Part shown: one piece after another, positions 54,047 through 64,000 of the stretch
Layout: each line of letters starts with the position of its first letter
How positions within the stretch are numbered: position 1 is the first letter of the stretch
Source: Erodium maritimum
Taxonomy: Eukaryota > Streptophyta > Magnoliopsida > Geraniales > Geraniaceae
DNA length: 64,000 bases
Reading direction: 5' to 3'
Assembly (NCBI GenBank): GCA_963921825.1
Contig: OY997590.1
Span: 43,355,039-43,419,038 of the forward strand
Position numbers and translations under genes: made by a program
Notes under the pieces: generated by a model
Told to the model about the DNA's origin: nothing
What the model saw: only the letters and a program-made list of their open reading frames with translations
Database searches by the model: none

Positions 54047-55250
54047 TTTTTTTTTTATCAGCAAAAATAACAATTTTATTCCACCCAAAACAATAAACTC
54101 CAAAGGAGAAATACAAACGGGGAAGAAGAGAGAGGAACGAAAAAAGAAGCCAAGAAAAATAGCCGGGGCTAAAAAGCGAGACTAAGTTAGATAAGATTCT
54201 AAAAGAGCTTGATGGTGTCTTTATCATTGCCCAAAGAGATGAAGCCCAAAGATTTGCATGAATCCCAAGCCCGCTTAGCTTCCGATTTCTTGCGAAGAGA
54301 GCGAGAAGGACTGACGTCTTTGAGCATTTTTAAGTGCTTAAGACGATCTTTCCTAACCCTCTTATTTTTCTTCTTATCTCTAGGTAAGCGAGATGCGGGA
54401 TGGGCTGTTGGAGAGTGAACGTCAGCAATGAAAGACGAAAAAGTCGGTTACGCAGCTGCTGAGGAGGGAGGACAGAAGCCCAAGGAGGAGTCAAAGGCTA
54501 CCGAAATGGGCTTGGGCCCGAGTCTCTGAACAGATTGCTGCAGGCTGGGCCGAGCCAGAGTCTCAAGGCCCACAGATTTTTGGGAGATGAAACGCGATTT
54601 ACCTGAAGTCACAGGAAGCGTATTGACCGAGGTATTGGGAGAAGAACAGACGTGTGGGACAACCTCCTTCTCGAGACTACGATGCAGCGAAGGCGAGGCA
54701 ACGGGGCTGGGCACCGAATCCGAAGAGGCAACCTCGGGGAAATGAATCGCCACCGGCGAGATGGCCACAGCCGAACCAGGCTCGGAATCGCTGTCGTCGG
54801 GCTCGAAATCCAACTGATCCCGGAGATGAGATCCAACCAGATCCGGCCGAAGACCCTCCGTCCAGCAGAAAGGGAAACGCCGGTCCCAATTTCCGACCAA
54901 GTCCTCCTCCTCATCGTCCAAGCCAATTTCGCCATCTTCTAATCCCACAAAACCCGCTGGAATGGGGGGCAAGACCTCAGGGATGAGGTGGGGTTCGAGG
55001 CTAGAGGCAAGGATCAGGAAATTGGAGCCTTCGACCTCAAGGTCAATCTTCAAACGCACAGGTGCCAAGCCAGCCGACCAGACAAGGACGAAGGCAACAT
55101 CCAATCGGGCTGAGGAGGAGGAGCAAGGGTGGATGGAAATTGGGGTTCCCACTGCAGTCGCGAGGTTCGTTATTCTTTTCATAACATAACCGGAAAAAAA
55201 AACCGTCCTTGACTGTATTGGATGGGGTGCCATAAAGGCGACTTAGAACC
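54047..55250 (-). mobile_element. ORF1-only LINE derivative (LINE H) with poly(A) tail
   Basis: The minus strand shows a LINE ORF1 C-terminal half, then directly a T-rich 3' UTR with GGAATAAAATTG (AATAAA signal) and a 10-base poly(A) (T run at 54047-54056). No endonuclease or RT lies between, unlike LINEs E-G. This resembles the half-L1 (HAL1) design of mammals, or an internally deleted copy. The 5' end is not resolved (about 55233-55450). Confidence 0.6.
54204..55233 (-). pseudogene. ORF1-like protein of LINE H, one in-frame stop
   Basis: 261 codons from MAPHPIQSRTVFFSG to a TAA at 54448-54450, then the same frame continues 84 codons (PTFSSFIADVHS ... DKKKNKRVRKD) to TAG at about 54204. The N-terminal part (VMKRITNLATAVGTPISI, RLDVAFVLVWSAGLAPVRLK) parallels the ORF1 segment after GIPxxGW in LINEs F and G (IAYVLIHTSRLHSF). 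The C-terminus KRAWDSCKSLGFISLGND matches the shared W-x-x-CK-x-LG motif. An acidic centre (GLEDGEIGLDDEEEDL) lies between. The upstream half with the RRM is absent; a frameshift just upstream (LYGTPSNTVKDGFFF in another frame) suggests more ORF1 once existed. It could also be a host gene derived from ORF1. Confidence 0.6.
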
Positions 55251-55449
55251 AAAACTAGGCAAGGTTGACTACGGCTGCTCAAGGTCTTGCCTAAACGGTG
55301 CATGCACAGTAGAGTATGACCGAACCTGCTATCATCCACTTCTAAACTATGGAAAAACTTATTGCGGCTGCTCAAGGTATTGCCTAAACGCTGCATACTC
55401 TAGAGAGTGCGACCGAACCTGCTATCATCAATATCAGAGGGAGGCATAA
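55222..55449 (+). CDS. Small Cys-rich ORF with a 31-codon tandem repeat, unrecognised
   Basis: 75 codons starting MGCHKGDLEPKLG. Two repeats 93 nt (31 codons) apart read YGCSRSCLNGACTVEYDRTC followed by YH, and CGCSRYCLNAAYSRECDRTC followed by YH. The period is a multiple of three and the Cys/Arg/Tyr positions are kept, which favours coding on this strand. There is no signal peptide in the ORF, so a secreted peptide would need an upstream exon. AATAAA lies downstream at about 55536. It overlaps the start of the minus-strand LINE H frame by a few bases. I do not recognise the family; it may be an exon of a Cys-rich secreted protein, a fragment, or chance. Confidence 0.3.
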   Translation: MGCHKGDLEPKLGKVDYGCSRSCLNGACTVEYDRTCYHPLLNYGKTYCGCSRYCLNAAYSRECDRTCYHQYQREA

Positions 55450-56199
55450 CTCTTACCAGGGACTCCTCCCAAGGCCGCTCCCTTGAGCACCGAATTTCTT
55501 TCGTCATTGACCCTGTAAAGACGAAGTCAGATACAATAAAAAAGACTCACTCAATTAGCCAGATCCATAATCAAGAGAGGGGTCGAGGTCAGTGTGGTGG
55601 TGGAGGCTAGGGAGGAGGCGGTTTAAGAGATAACGACGACGATAGCTTCTGAGACGGCGGCGGCGGCGTCTTTTGAGGGTGCAGTGGTGGAGGCCAGGGA
55701 GAAGGACGCGCCGGTGGCGGCTTCAACGAAAACCATAGGAGTTGCAGAGATGGTGCCGAACAGAATCAGGAGACACGTCGTTGGTGGCGAGAGGGAGAAA
55801 TGTCGCGGTGGATAAAGACGGCTCGAAGGGATACCTAGTAGGAAAAACTTTAACAAAATCCTGAGGAAGATGTGCATGGGAATAATTGTCGAAACAAATT
55901 CATAAAATGCCAATAGGAAGAGAGGAACCGTGACGGAAATCATGGTATCCTATAACTGCTATGATCTTAGGCGACTAGATCAGAAAGAGTTTTCTGCATG
56001 AATATCCTAATTGTGAGTCACGTATCTTTGGTTAGCCATGTACTATTCTTATTTGATCATTGACTTTAGCCAAAAAATATTATTTTACTTATCAAAGTAA
56101 GGTTAAAGTAAAGTTGGGGGAGCTGTCAATAAATATTTAAGGGAGTGATTAAAGGATAATGGATAAAAGTTGGATTTAACTAGATGACGTTTGCTTTCT
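55450..56199. other. Stretch without a supported gene
   Basis: Contains a GGTGGTGGAGG / GGCGGCGGCG-type purine-rich block (about 55590-55700) and a minus-strand open frame of 106 codons with a hydrophobic N-terminus and Ala/Ser-rich end (55623-55943) that has no recognisable motif. The rest is AT-rich. Confidence 0.3.
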
Positions 56200-57341
56200 C
56201 TTGAAGAAAAAAGTAGCTTCTCTGTTCTCCAGATTCAACAGTATTTCTGAAGGTCTTCATCAGTCCTAAAGAACTACAAGGAGCTACAGTTTACCCGAAG
56301 AGCAGCTTGAAGATTGGAAGACTCCTCAATTGCAGACTATAACAACAACGTAACTTAGATCACTAGAAGCCATGTTAACCGTGGAAAAATTAAGCGGGGA
56401 TTTGGTGGTATCAACGAGATTTAGACAGATAGAAGCCCACGCTCTCTCTCCCAAAACGATTGAAAGAGAAGGAAGCCTTTAGAAAATAGCCTCTTCCTCC
56501 TCCATTAGCCCTTCTCTAGGGTTTTACCGTTAAAGAAAATAATCAAGATTAGATCGAGAAGAAATCAGCCTAAACAAACTTCATCTACAGACAGAAATCA
56601 AGAATACTCGCTGGGAGGGCACACTAAACTGCTAGACGGAAAAAAGATGTTTTATGACAAACATTTCAAACTAGTTTCATTGGACACAGACTCGACTTCA
56701 ACCTATTCAAGAGCTAAGCAAAGGAAGACTCACACTCAAACCTAGTCTCCAAAAGGAAAATCAAAGACATTAAGTGATAGAAAGAACACGGAGATTATTT
56801 CTCACAACCACACCAGAAGAAGAGCAGAGGACTCATAGTTTTTCGATAAGGAGCAATTGTTCTTCAGAACGAAATCAGGCTCTACTTGGACTCAACTCCA
56901 CTCTCCTGCTCAACTACAAGGATCACAACAACTCAAGGCCCAGGAAGAGAAGGGAAATAATAGAAAATTACAAGCTCTTCAGGCGAGACGGTTTTAATTC
57001 TCTCTAGCGCGCTACAGTGACTTGGGTTTTTACTGTTCATGCTCAAGAACAATGATCTCTGTTCTTCTTCCTCTCCCATGAATTCAATCTTGGTGTAGTG
57101 TTCATGATGGCTGGAGGACATCGAACCACCATTCTCAACCTATCTCCTCCTTCCTATGTTACTCAGTTGTTGGTTACTTCTGAATGTGGTTACTTCTTCG
57201 AAGCCTGATGGGGCTTGTTGATACTCCATTACCTTCTTCATCTTTACTCCTCTAACTCAACTCTTCGGTGTAGTGTCCTTGGTGATCTCACACGAGATTG
57301 TTGGACCATCGAGGGTTCCCAGTTTTTTATTTCCTTACAGT
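56200..57341 (+). other. LINE G leader with a duplicated ORF1-like segment and an upstream ORF
   Basis: Bases 56584-56712 translate DRNQEYSLGGHTKLLDG then KKMFYDKHFKL, a diverged copy of DRTQEFSPGGHTRLLQG then QKMFYDKFFQP in ORF1 (57560-57640). An upstream ORF of 33 codons (MAGGHRTTILNL, 57107-57208) precedes ORF1. GCTACAGTGA and ACTGTTCATG motifs typical of LINE 5' UTRs lie at about 57009-57040. Another short open frame (56774-57007) lies between and has no recognised match. Confidence 0.55.
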
Positions 57342-60038
57342 ATGGGGCTCACCATTGAAGAAATGTGTGGTGAGACTGAGATAACTCGACACCAACAATC
57401 CTCCAGAAAGCAAAGCTCCTTCCTAAGATCTCATGTGATACCGGTTACAATTGCTCCTCCTCAACAAAGACACAACAAATCCATTCACAAGCCTTTGAGT
57501 AAAGGAAAATCCAAGCTTAGAAGAAGATACTCGGATGTTCATTCCTCTTCTTCTTCTGATAGAACTCAAGAGTTTTCTCCTGGAGGGCATACTAGACTTC
57601 TACAGGGCCAAAAGATGTTTTATGACAAGTTCTTCCAACCAATTCTCTCTGATTCAGTCTATACTCATGATCTATCTATTGCTTTTGAGGAACCTGAAGC
57701 TTTGATCAGTGGAAAAAGGGATATTCCAAGAGGGGATCAAGACTCTTCTTCAATGGGGTATCCACCTCCTGGTTTTGAGAATGTTATTCCAGCTCGGTTG
57801 CAGAAGAAAAGAAAATTCTCTCAGGGTCAAGGGTCTGTCCCAAATGTGGCCTTAGGAAAAGGTTATCACACTGCATTTGTTTGCAATCTTCCACCAAGCT
57901 CTGATTCTCATTGGCTGGCAAATCTATTTGGAAACACTCCTGGTTTTTGCAAAGCTCTAAAGGCCTCAAGACTTAATTCAAAAGGAAGAGCTTATGGCTT
58001 TATCTATTTCAAGGATCCACAATTTCTGATTGAAGCCATCCTCAAATTCAATGGTGCCATGGTTTTAAATCATAGACTCTTTGTCACCAAGGCAAAGGAC
58101 AAGAGTCAAAAATCCTTTATTCCCTCTCATAAAACATGGCCAGAATAAAAAAATCTCTCTCAGCTATGAAGACTTTCTCCATAAAGGCTCCATTGTCACA
58201 AACCACTGCAGAATTTTGAAGAGGGCTCACTTAGCTGTCACAAATGTTAATCTGAGTGTGGAAGGTATCATGAGAGAAATGGATCTCCAAGATGTTTTTG
58301 AAGTCCAACTTCTAGCTTTGGGGAATAAAGCTGTTTTGGTTTTTTTGTGAATATGAATTGTTTGAAGAAGAACTGATTAAGAAAAAAGATAATTGGTTAA
58401 ATGCCTGGGTGACTCTTCTTCCTACTTTTGATTATCTGATTGACAAAGGTGGTAAGTTTACGTGATTGGCTACACATGGAATTCCCTACTCTGGTTGGTC
58501 TCAAGAATCCTTTCAAGCTGCTGCTGTGGACTTTGGAACAGTGGTTTTCACTCATCCAGTCTCCAAAAATGAGGTTTATGTTGATATAGCTTATGTGCTA
58601 ATTCATACCTCCAGATTACATTCCTTTTGTGAGGAGGTCCAAATTTCACTGGGGAATAAACACTACAAGGTACTGGTTAATTCTATTGATGAAGCAATTC
58701 TCCCCCCATTTCCGGCATCTCCTAGTCCAGATACAAGCTCAAACTCATCAGACTCTCTTGGGGACAATGTTGAGAACTCTGAAGAACCAATGTCTTCAGA
58801 ATTTGGAGTGACCATCTCTGAAGATCTAGTTGCTTCTGCTTTGGAAAAGGACAATGATCTGGTACCTGAAATTCCTGATCAGGTTGGCTTAGAAGAAGCT
58901 TTGGTTTTAAATCACTTACAACAGACATCATTTATTCCAACAACAAACATTCCCCTGCACTCTAATGCCATAAATGATGAAGGTTCAATGCAATCACTCC
59001 CTCAATCCCCTCTCCTACTAATTGAGTCAAGGCCTGCTTTATCTCCAATTTTAGAGGACCAGGTTGTACAAGATACTTTTCAATCTGAGGATTTGCAAAC
59101 TCAAGTCCTTCAACCAGATCCAATCTCTACATTACTGGTTCATATCCCTCCATGCCCTCCCTCAGTTAACACTGAACTACCTGTTGCCACAATTCAATTA
59201 GCCTCCTCTGAATTGGAAACTCAATTCTCAGCTCAAAAGGGTATAATTCTCTCCTCTTAGTGCATCAGTCCTATCATTCCTAATCTGGATCCTTACTTAG
59301 AAGAAGAATCCAGTGGTCATTTACTTAATCCTGAGGATAATGCAAATATCCAAGACCCTTCCAGATCAGATTCTCTTATTTTATTGCAAAAAAGGACTGA
59401 GGTTGATAAGCATTTAATGAAGGGTGAGGCTCAAGGAGAAAGCACCATGATTTTAACCAAAGTCTTGACTATTCCTGACATACAAGAGGATATTAGTCCC
59501 TTTCCTTCTACATCAGAGGATCTGGTGGGCCTGGACAGCCTGTTAAGTGGGAAAGCTCTTCTAGAATTACAACCTTTCCTCCAAATTCAAATTGAACAAA
59601 CTCAGGTTGATGAGGCAGCAGATTTCTTAGGTCTGAGAAAAGCTTCTCCTCCTCACAATTTCAAGACTAGTCATAAGAAGAGGAAAGGAGTAAAAAATAC
59701 TCCTCTGCATGTCTACAGTACTAGATCAAAAAACAAATTTGCAGGCTCATCCATAGCTGCTGAGGCAATTCATTCTCCTGCTCATCTCAAAAAAAGAAAT
59801 TTCTTAGAAGATGATACATTTGCAAAAAAAGGCTTGGGGCCTTGGAAAAGCTATAGGATTGAAAGAAAGTGTTGCTGATCATATCATCCTAAATCAAATA
59901 AATGATCTTGAAGACCTCAATAATGATTCAGTGGATTTTGAAGGGGGCTCTGAAGATGAATTTGTAGACTTGGAAAAGGAGTCTGACTATGAGATTAAGT
60001 TGGACAAAGGTTCCAATCTTAATACCAAAGAAGAATGA
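57342..60038 (+). pseudogene. LINE G ORF1 (RRM nucleic-acid-binding protein), broken
   Basis: The first true ATG is 57342 (MGLTIEEMCGETEI). Order of motifs: GGHTRLLQGQKMFYDK, SMGYPPPGFENVIP (about 57750), RRM with TAFVCNLPPSSDSHWLANLF and GRAYGFIYFKDPQFLIEAIL (57860-58100), stop at 58148, ALGNKAVLVFL (about 58315), frameshift, ATHGIPYSGWSQESFQ (58469), VYVDIAYVLIHTSRL, a long acidic Ser/Pro linker, stop at 59260, VYSTRSKNKF (59710), frameshift near 59830, AWGLGKAIGLKESVADH and an acidic tail to TGA 60036-60038. It would coat LINE RNA. About 900 codons is long for an ORF1, owing to the linker. Confidence 0.85.
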
Positions 60039-63000
60039 AATTCCTCTCATGGAATTTGAGAGGTCTCTCCTCACAGCAAAAGAGGAGAAGTATTAGTTCC
60101 TTGATATCCAAGCAAAATCCTTCCTTTATACTCATTCAAGAAACCAAACTTGATACATTCCCTCCCAATTTTCTCAGAAGCATTGGTCTTTCTTGGGGCT
60201 AGGATTCTTGTCACAAAAATGCTGTAGATACTTCTGGGGGCTTAATCTCCTTATGGAAGACAAGTGTTTTTTCTTCCATTCATACTGAAGAAAAAAAATG
60301 CTTCCTAATCTGGCATGGAAAAATGGTTACTTGCAATACACAATGCTGCTTCATCAATGTTTATGCTCCATCTTCAGTTGCAGAAAGGAAAGCTCTTTGG
60401 GTTGAATTGGAAATCCTGATCAAGGCCCTCCCCTCAAATATTCTTCTTCTATTGGGTGGTGGTTTCAATGTGGTATGCTCACAGCTTGAAAGAACATCAC
60501 AGAGATCTCCTGGATCAGACATGAGACTATTCCACGAATTTATTTTAAACAGTGGTCTGATTAATCTCCCTCTAAATGGTGGCAAATATACTTGGTTTGG
60601 CCATGAATCTAGATCATCTAGAATAGACAGGTTCCTTATTTCACAAGACCTACTGGCTAAGTTCAACAATTTAACACAAGAGTGTCTCCCCAGGTCAATC
60701 TCAGATAATAGGCCCTTGATTCTCTTTGACAATTTATTGGATTGGGGACCTAGGCCTTTTAAGTTCTTAAATGTATGGACTGAAGACCCCAGATTTTTTG
60801 AAGCTGTACAAGGTTATTGGTCTTCATATCAAATTATTGGCCAACCTCATTATGTGTTATGGATGAAGCTCAAGTTGTTGAGAGCTGATCTAAAAATTTG
60901 GAACTTGGAAGTTTTTGGTCATCTTGAAACTCTTATATCAGACCTGACAACCTCCATTGACAAACTTGATGCCATTGTTGAATCTAGGTCTCTTACCTTA
61001 GAAGAATCTTCAAAAAGAGGGGAATTGAAGGTTGTTCTAATTCAGAAGTATAAACAGCTATCAAAGCTTTGGAGCCAAAAGGCTAGAAAAGAATGGATTG
61101 ATGAAGGGGATAAAGGCTCTAAATATTATCATAGAGTGGCTAATTTTAATGGAGCTGGGAAGAAAATCAACCAGATTTGGTATAAGGATTCAATGCTTTC
61201 CTCCCCTAAAGACATAAAAGTGGCAGCTGATGATCATTTTGCTCTAAGGTTCACTGCTGATGAAAATTCAGATGTCTCTTTAGATGATCTACCTTTCTCC
61301 AGTCTCACTCTAGATAAAGCTAATTGGTTGGAAGCTCCTTTCTCTAAGGAAGAAATCCTTCAGGCAGTTATGGCTTGCAGTGCTGAGAAAGCAACTGGCC
61401 CTGATGGTTTTACCTTGAATTTTTTTCAAGTTTGTTGGTCAATTATAAAGGAAGACTTACTGAATTTTCTCTTCAGTTTTTATCACACAGGCCAGTTAGG
61501 CAAAGGCCTGAATTCTTCATTTATCACCTTGATTCCAAAAACCAAAGCCCCATTGACATTTGATGACTGTAGGCCTATAAGCCTTATGGGTGGAGCCTAC
61601 AAAATACTATCCAAACTCCTTTCTTGCAGACTCAAACAGGTGATCAGCTTCATTGTAGGGGAGGAACAATCTGGTTTTATTCAAGATAGACAGATCATTG
61701 ATGGAATTCTTATAGCTTCTGAAGTTGTGGATTACATCAAAGCAGCAAAACTAAAGGCCATAATATTCAAAGCTGATTTTGAGAAAGCCTTTGACAAGGT
61801 TAGATGGTCCTATCTCATGAAATTATTGTGCAGGATGGGGTTTGGTAGAAAGTGGAGATTTTGGATAATTTCTTGCCTCAGAGCCAATGTCTCAATTCTA
61901 ATCAATGGCTCTCTAAGCCCTGACTTCCAATTATCTAGAGGTCTAAGACAATGTTGTGCTCTTTCACCCCTATTGTTTGTAATTGATGCAGAAGGTTTAA
62001 ATCAGATTATAAAAGCAAGTCTTCATCATGGTCTCTTTCAAGGCATCCATTTTAATCAAACAGGTCCACTAGTCTCACATCTACAGTTTGCAGATGATAC
62101 CATATTTTTTATTCAAACCTCAGATGAGGGTGCTAAGTGTCTTAAGCTAGCTCTATCAATGTTCAAAGTTGCTTCTGGTTTAGCAGTAAACTATGATAAA
62201 TCTATAGCCATTCTTATGAATGTGGATGAAGATGAGGGGCATGACATATTGCAGGCTTTGGATTGTGCTTCTAGAAAGCTTTCCTTTATGCATCTTGGGT
62301 TCCCTTTAGGTGCAAATCCAAAAAGGATCAAAACTTGGGACAAGATTGTTCAAAAGTTCAAAATTGCCTTAAGCTTATGGGAGGCAAAGCTTCTTTCTCT
62401 AGGGGGGAGAATCACACTTATAAAATCAACCCTAAGTGCACTCCCACTTTATTACTTCTCAGTCATAAAAGCTCCAAAGAAAGTCTTGAAAGAAATGGAG
62501 TCTTGGCAAAGGAGGTTCCTATGGCATGGTACTTCCTCATCTAGAGGCTTTTGCAAAGTGAAATGGAACAATGTTTGTAGATCAAAGAAAGTTGGAGGCC
62601 TTGGAATTAAAAATTTGGGCTGGATGAATTTATCCCTACTTGCTAAATGGTGGTGGAGGTTTTCTCTTGATGTGGATTCTCTCTGGAAAAGGGTCATTTG
62701 TAGTAAATATGGCTGGATTGTTACTGATTGGGACCTCTCCTCATTCTCTGAAATTGGAAGCTCTAGTTTTATGCAGCATATTTTGGCAATCAATGATGAT
62801 CCAACATTCCATCAGCTTTTTGATCTTAGAGGCTTGTCTTGGAAAATTGGTAAGGGTGATAGAGCCTCCTTCTGGTTAGACATTTGGTGGGGGGAAGTCT
62901 CTTTCAAAAATATGTTTCCTAGACTCTATCTCTTATCTATGAACAAAAAGTTGTTGGTGTCTCAAGCCTGTTTTGAGGGACAGTGGGAGCTGGCTTTTAG

Positions 63001-63744
63001 AAGATTTCCTAGAGGGAGGGCTGAATCAGATCTGGTATCTCTAAACCTCATTCTATCCAGTGTCATTCTATCTAATCAACCTGATTTATTGACTTGGGTG
63101 GGTGATCCAAAAGGATTCACAGTCAAAAGAATGTATCATCTCTTGGACAACCAAACTTCTTCTGCTTTTTTGGTTAATTCATGGACTAGTACTCTCTGGA
63201 CCACTGGCATTCCCCCCAAAATCTTAGCTTTTTGCTGGCTTGCTTGCCTTGAGGCCATTCCCACAAGATGCTTTTTGGATGCTAGAGGGATGAACTTGTC
63301 ATTACAAGGACTGTTATGTCCTGTTTGTAATAATGATCTGGAGGATACATCACATACATTGCTACATTGTAGTACAGCTTGGAAAACTTGGGGGCTCATT
63401 CTATCCTGGTGGGGAATTTCTTGGGCTATTTCTTCTAGCATCAACTCCTTTTCTCTTCTTGGAGGTATATGGTTCCAGCTCAGTATAAATTATCTTGGAC
63501 AAGCATTCTTCTGATCACTTGTTGGCAGGTTTGGTTAGCCAGAAATCAAGCCATTTTTGAAAATACTTTCCCCACACCTGAGGAGTTATTTGCTAAAATT
63601 CAGAATCAATCTTACTCCTGGGAGTGGGCAAAATTCAAAAAAGCTGGACATTATTTCTCCTTTAATTCTTGGGCCTTCTCTCCTAAATCCTGTCTGCCCT
63701 CAAGAAAGGCTCCTTTGTTTTATCTTCTTACTGAGGTTTACTAG
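60035..63744 (+). pseudogene. LINE G ORF2: endonuclease, reverse transcriptase, zinc finger
   Basis: Starts MKFLSWNLRG at 60035, overlapping the ORF1 stop in ATGA. TAG at 60200-60202 interrupts the endonuclease; from there the frame is open to 63514. Endonuclease: IQETKL conserved, but GGDFN reads GGGFN and SDH reads SDN, so two active-site residues are changed. RT: KATGPDGFTLNFFQ, FITLIPKTK, DCRPISLMG, DFEKAFDKVRW, FADD at residues 685-688; the usual RQGDPLSP reads RQCCALSP. C-terminal zf-RVT region CPVCNNDLEDTSHTLLHC from about residue 1095. A frameshift near 63470 moves the tail (WQVWLARNQAIFEN) to another frame. About 1236 codons in all, normal for plant L1 ORF2. Confidence 0.9.
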
Positions 63745-64000
63745 AAGGCATTTATTGTTGGAATTTGTCTAGCCTGTTCTGAGACTTTTGAAGGTTCACT
63801 TCATTTGGTTTGTTTGGTTTTGGTTCTGTTTGGGTGGAGTTGGGTTGGGAGGGTTGGTTTGGGTACTGTGTGAGTTTTGTAAGGCTCTTATTAGTTCTTT
63901 TTGTTGTGCTTCTGTGTGTGGGGTTCTTTCCTTCCTTCTCCCCTCCTCTTGCTCTTGTCTGAGGGTAATTTAAGTGGTTTGTGAGTCTTTTTTCCTTTTT
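63745..64000 (+). other. LINE G 3' UTR (continues beyond the window)
   Basis: T/G-rich sequence after the ORF2 stop, with no poly(A) or AATAAA in the visible part. The LINE end lies beyond 64000. Confidence 0.6.

Larger units (their letters stand above)
56200..64000 (+). mobile_element. LINE G (L1-type, RRM ORF1), nearly full length, runs off the right edge
   Basis: A leader of about 1.1 kb, ORF1 (57342-60038, three frame breaks), ORF2 (60035-63744, one stop, one frameshift) and a T/G-rich 3' UTR with no poly(A) before the window ends. The 5' boundary is uncertain. It is the best-preserved LINE here, on the opposite strand to E, F and H. The damage is light enough that the parental sequence is readable throughout, but both ORFs are broken. 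Confidence 0.9.

Noticed and set aside
54609-55189. Overlapping long frames on both strands at LINE H
   Set aside because: Shadows of the GC-rich ORF1 frame (54204-55233, minus), which alone shows LINE motifs.
55623-55943. 106-codon minus-strand frame with a hydrophobic start
   Set aside because: No family resemblance, AT-rich hydrophobic bias at one end and Ala repeats at the other; not supported as a gene.
1-64000. tRNA or rRNA genes, CRISPR arrays, bacterial operons
   Set aside because: No cloverleaf, rRNA core or spacer-repeat array was seen; TGGTATCAGAGC sites are primer sites, not tRNA genes. LTR minisatellites have no spacer pattern.

Overview
This window is transposable-element-dense nuclear DNA of a flowering plant, most likely a eudicot with a large genome. 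Evidence: Ty1/copia and Ty3/gypsy LTR retrotransposons whose primer binding sites match plant initiator tRNA-Met, a gypsy pol with a chromodomain-like tail (Tekay/Del type), several L1-type LINEs of the plant subclade with an RRM in ORF1 (BNR-like), long LTRs, minisatellites and AT-rich foldback elements. The species cannot be named from the sequence. No complete host gene is visible. The only host-gene candidates are a partial exon at the left edge (minus strand, 1-145) and a promoter-like stretch leading to a broken start (684-956).

Layout. 1-1596: non-TE-like DNA, then a small inverted-repeat element. 1597-5025: 5' part of a decayed copia element (copia A), cut inside its reverse transcriptase by a second copia family (copia B). 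5026-10685: copia B 5' LTR, leader and a deleted gag-pol piece, closed by an inverted copia B LTR. 10686-17964: decayed Tekay-like gypsy element D, missing most of both LTRs. 17965-21053: inverted copia B leader pieces interrupted by a foldback element and a poly(A)-tailed remnant. 21054-33148: a gypsy solo LTR (C1), inserted precisely into the primer binding site of that inverted copia and itself split by a nearly complete copia B element (23178-32115) with an intact 1341-codon gag-pol. 33157-35422: inverted LTR piece fused to a decayed forward copia B pol. 35441-36028: foldback MITE plus a fragment of a second copy. 36029-46705: LINE E (minus), split by solo LTRs C2 and C3. 47500-53760: LINE F (minus), split by a solo LTR of the D-related family. 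54047-55250: an ORF1-only LINE derivative (minus). 55222-55449: a small Cys-rich ORF of unknown nature. About 56200-64000: LINE G (plus), nearly full length, running off the right edge.

The sequence records a nested insertion history. Four gypsy solo LTRs each keep a perfect 5-bp target duplication, so unequal or intra-element recombination has been very active. The best structural finding is in the intact-ORF copia B element. Its 3' LTR continues without a break into 89 bp of its own 5' leader. The final ~656 bp of that block are identical to the 5' copy apart from one single-base indel, although the rest of the two LTRs has diverged by a few percent. This looks like a conversion or repair tract that ran past the LTR end and erased the 3' target duplication.

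I found no sign of a new enzymatic or defence system. The unusual items are structural (conversion tract, foldbacks, higher-order minisatellite, ORF1-only LINE) plus one unexplained Cys-rich tandem-repeat ORF.
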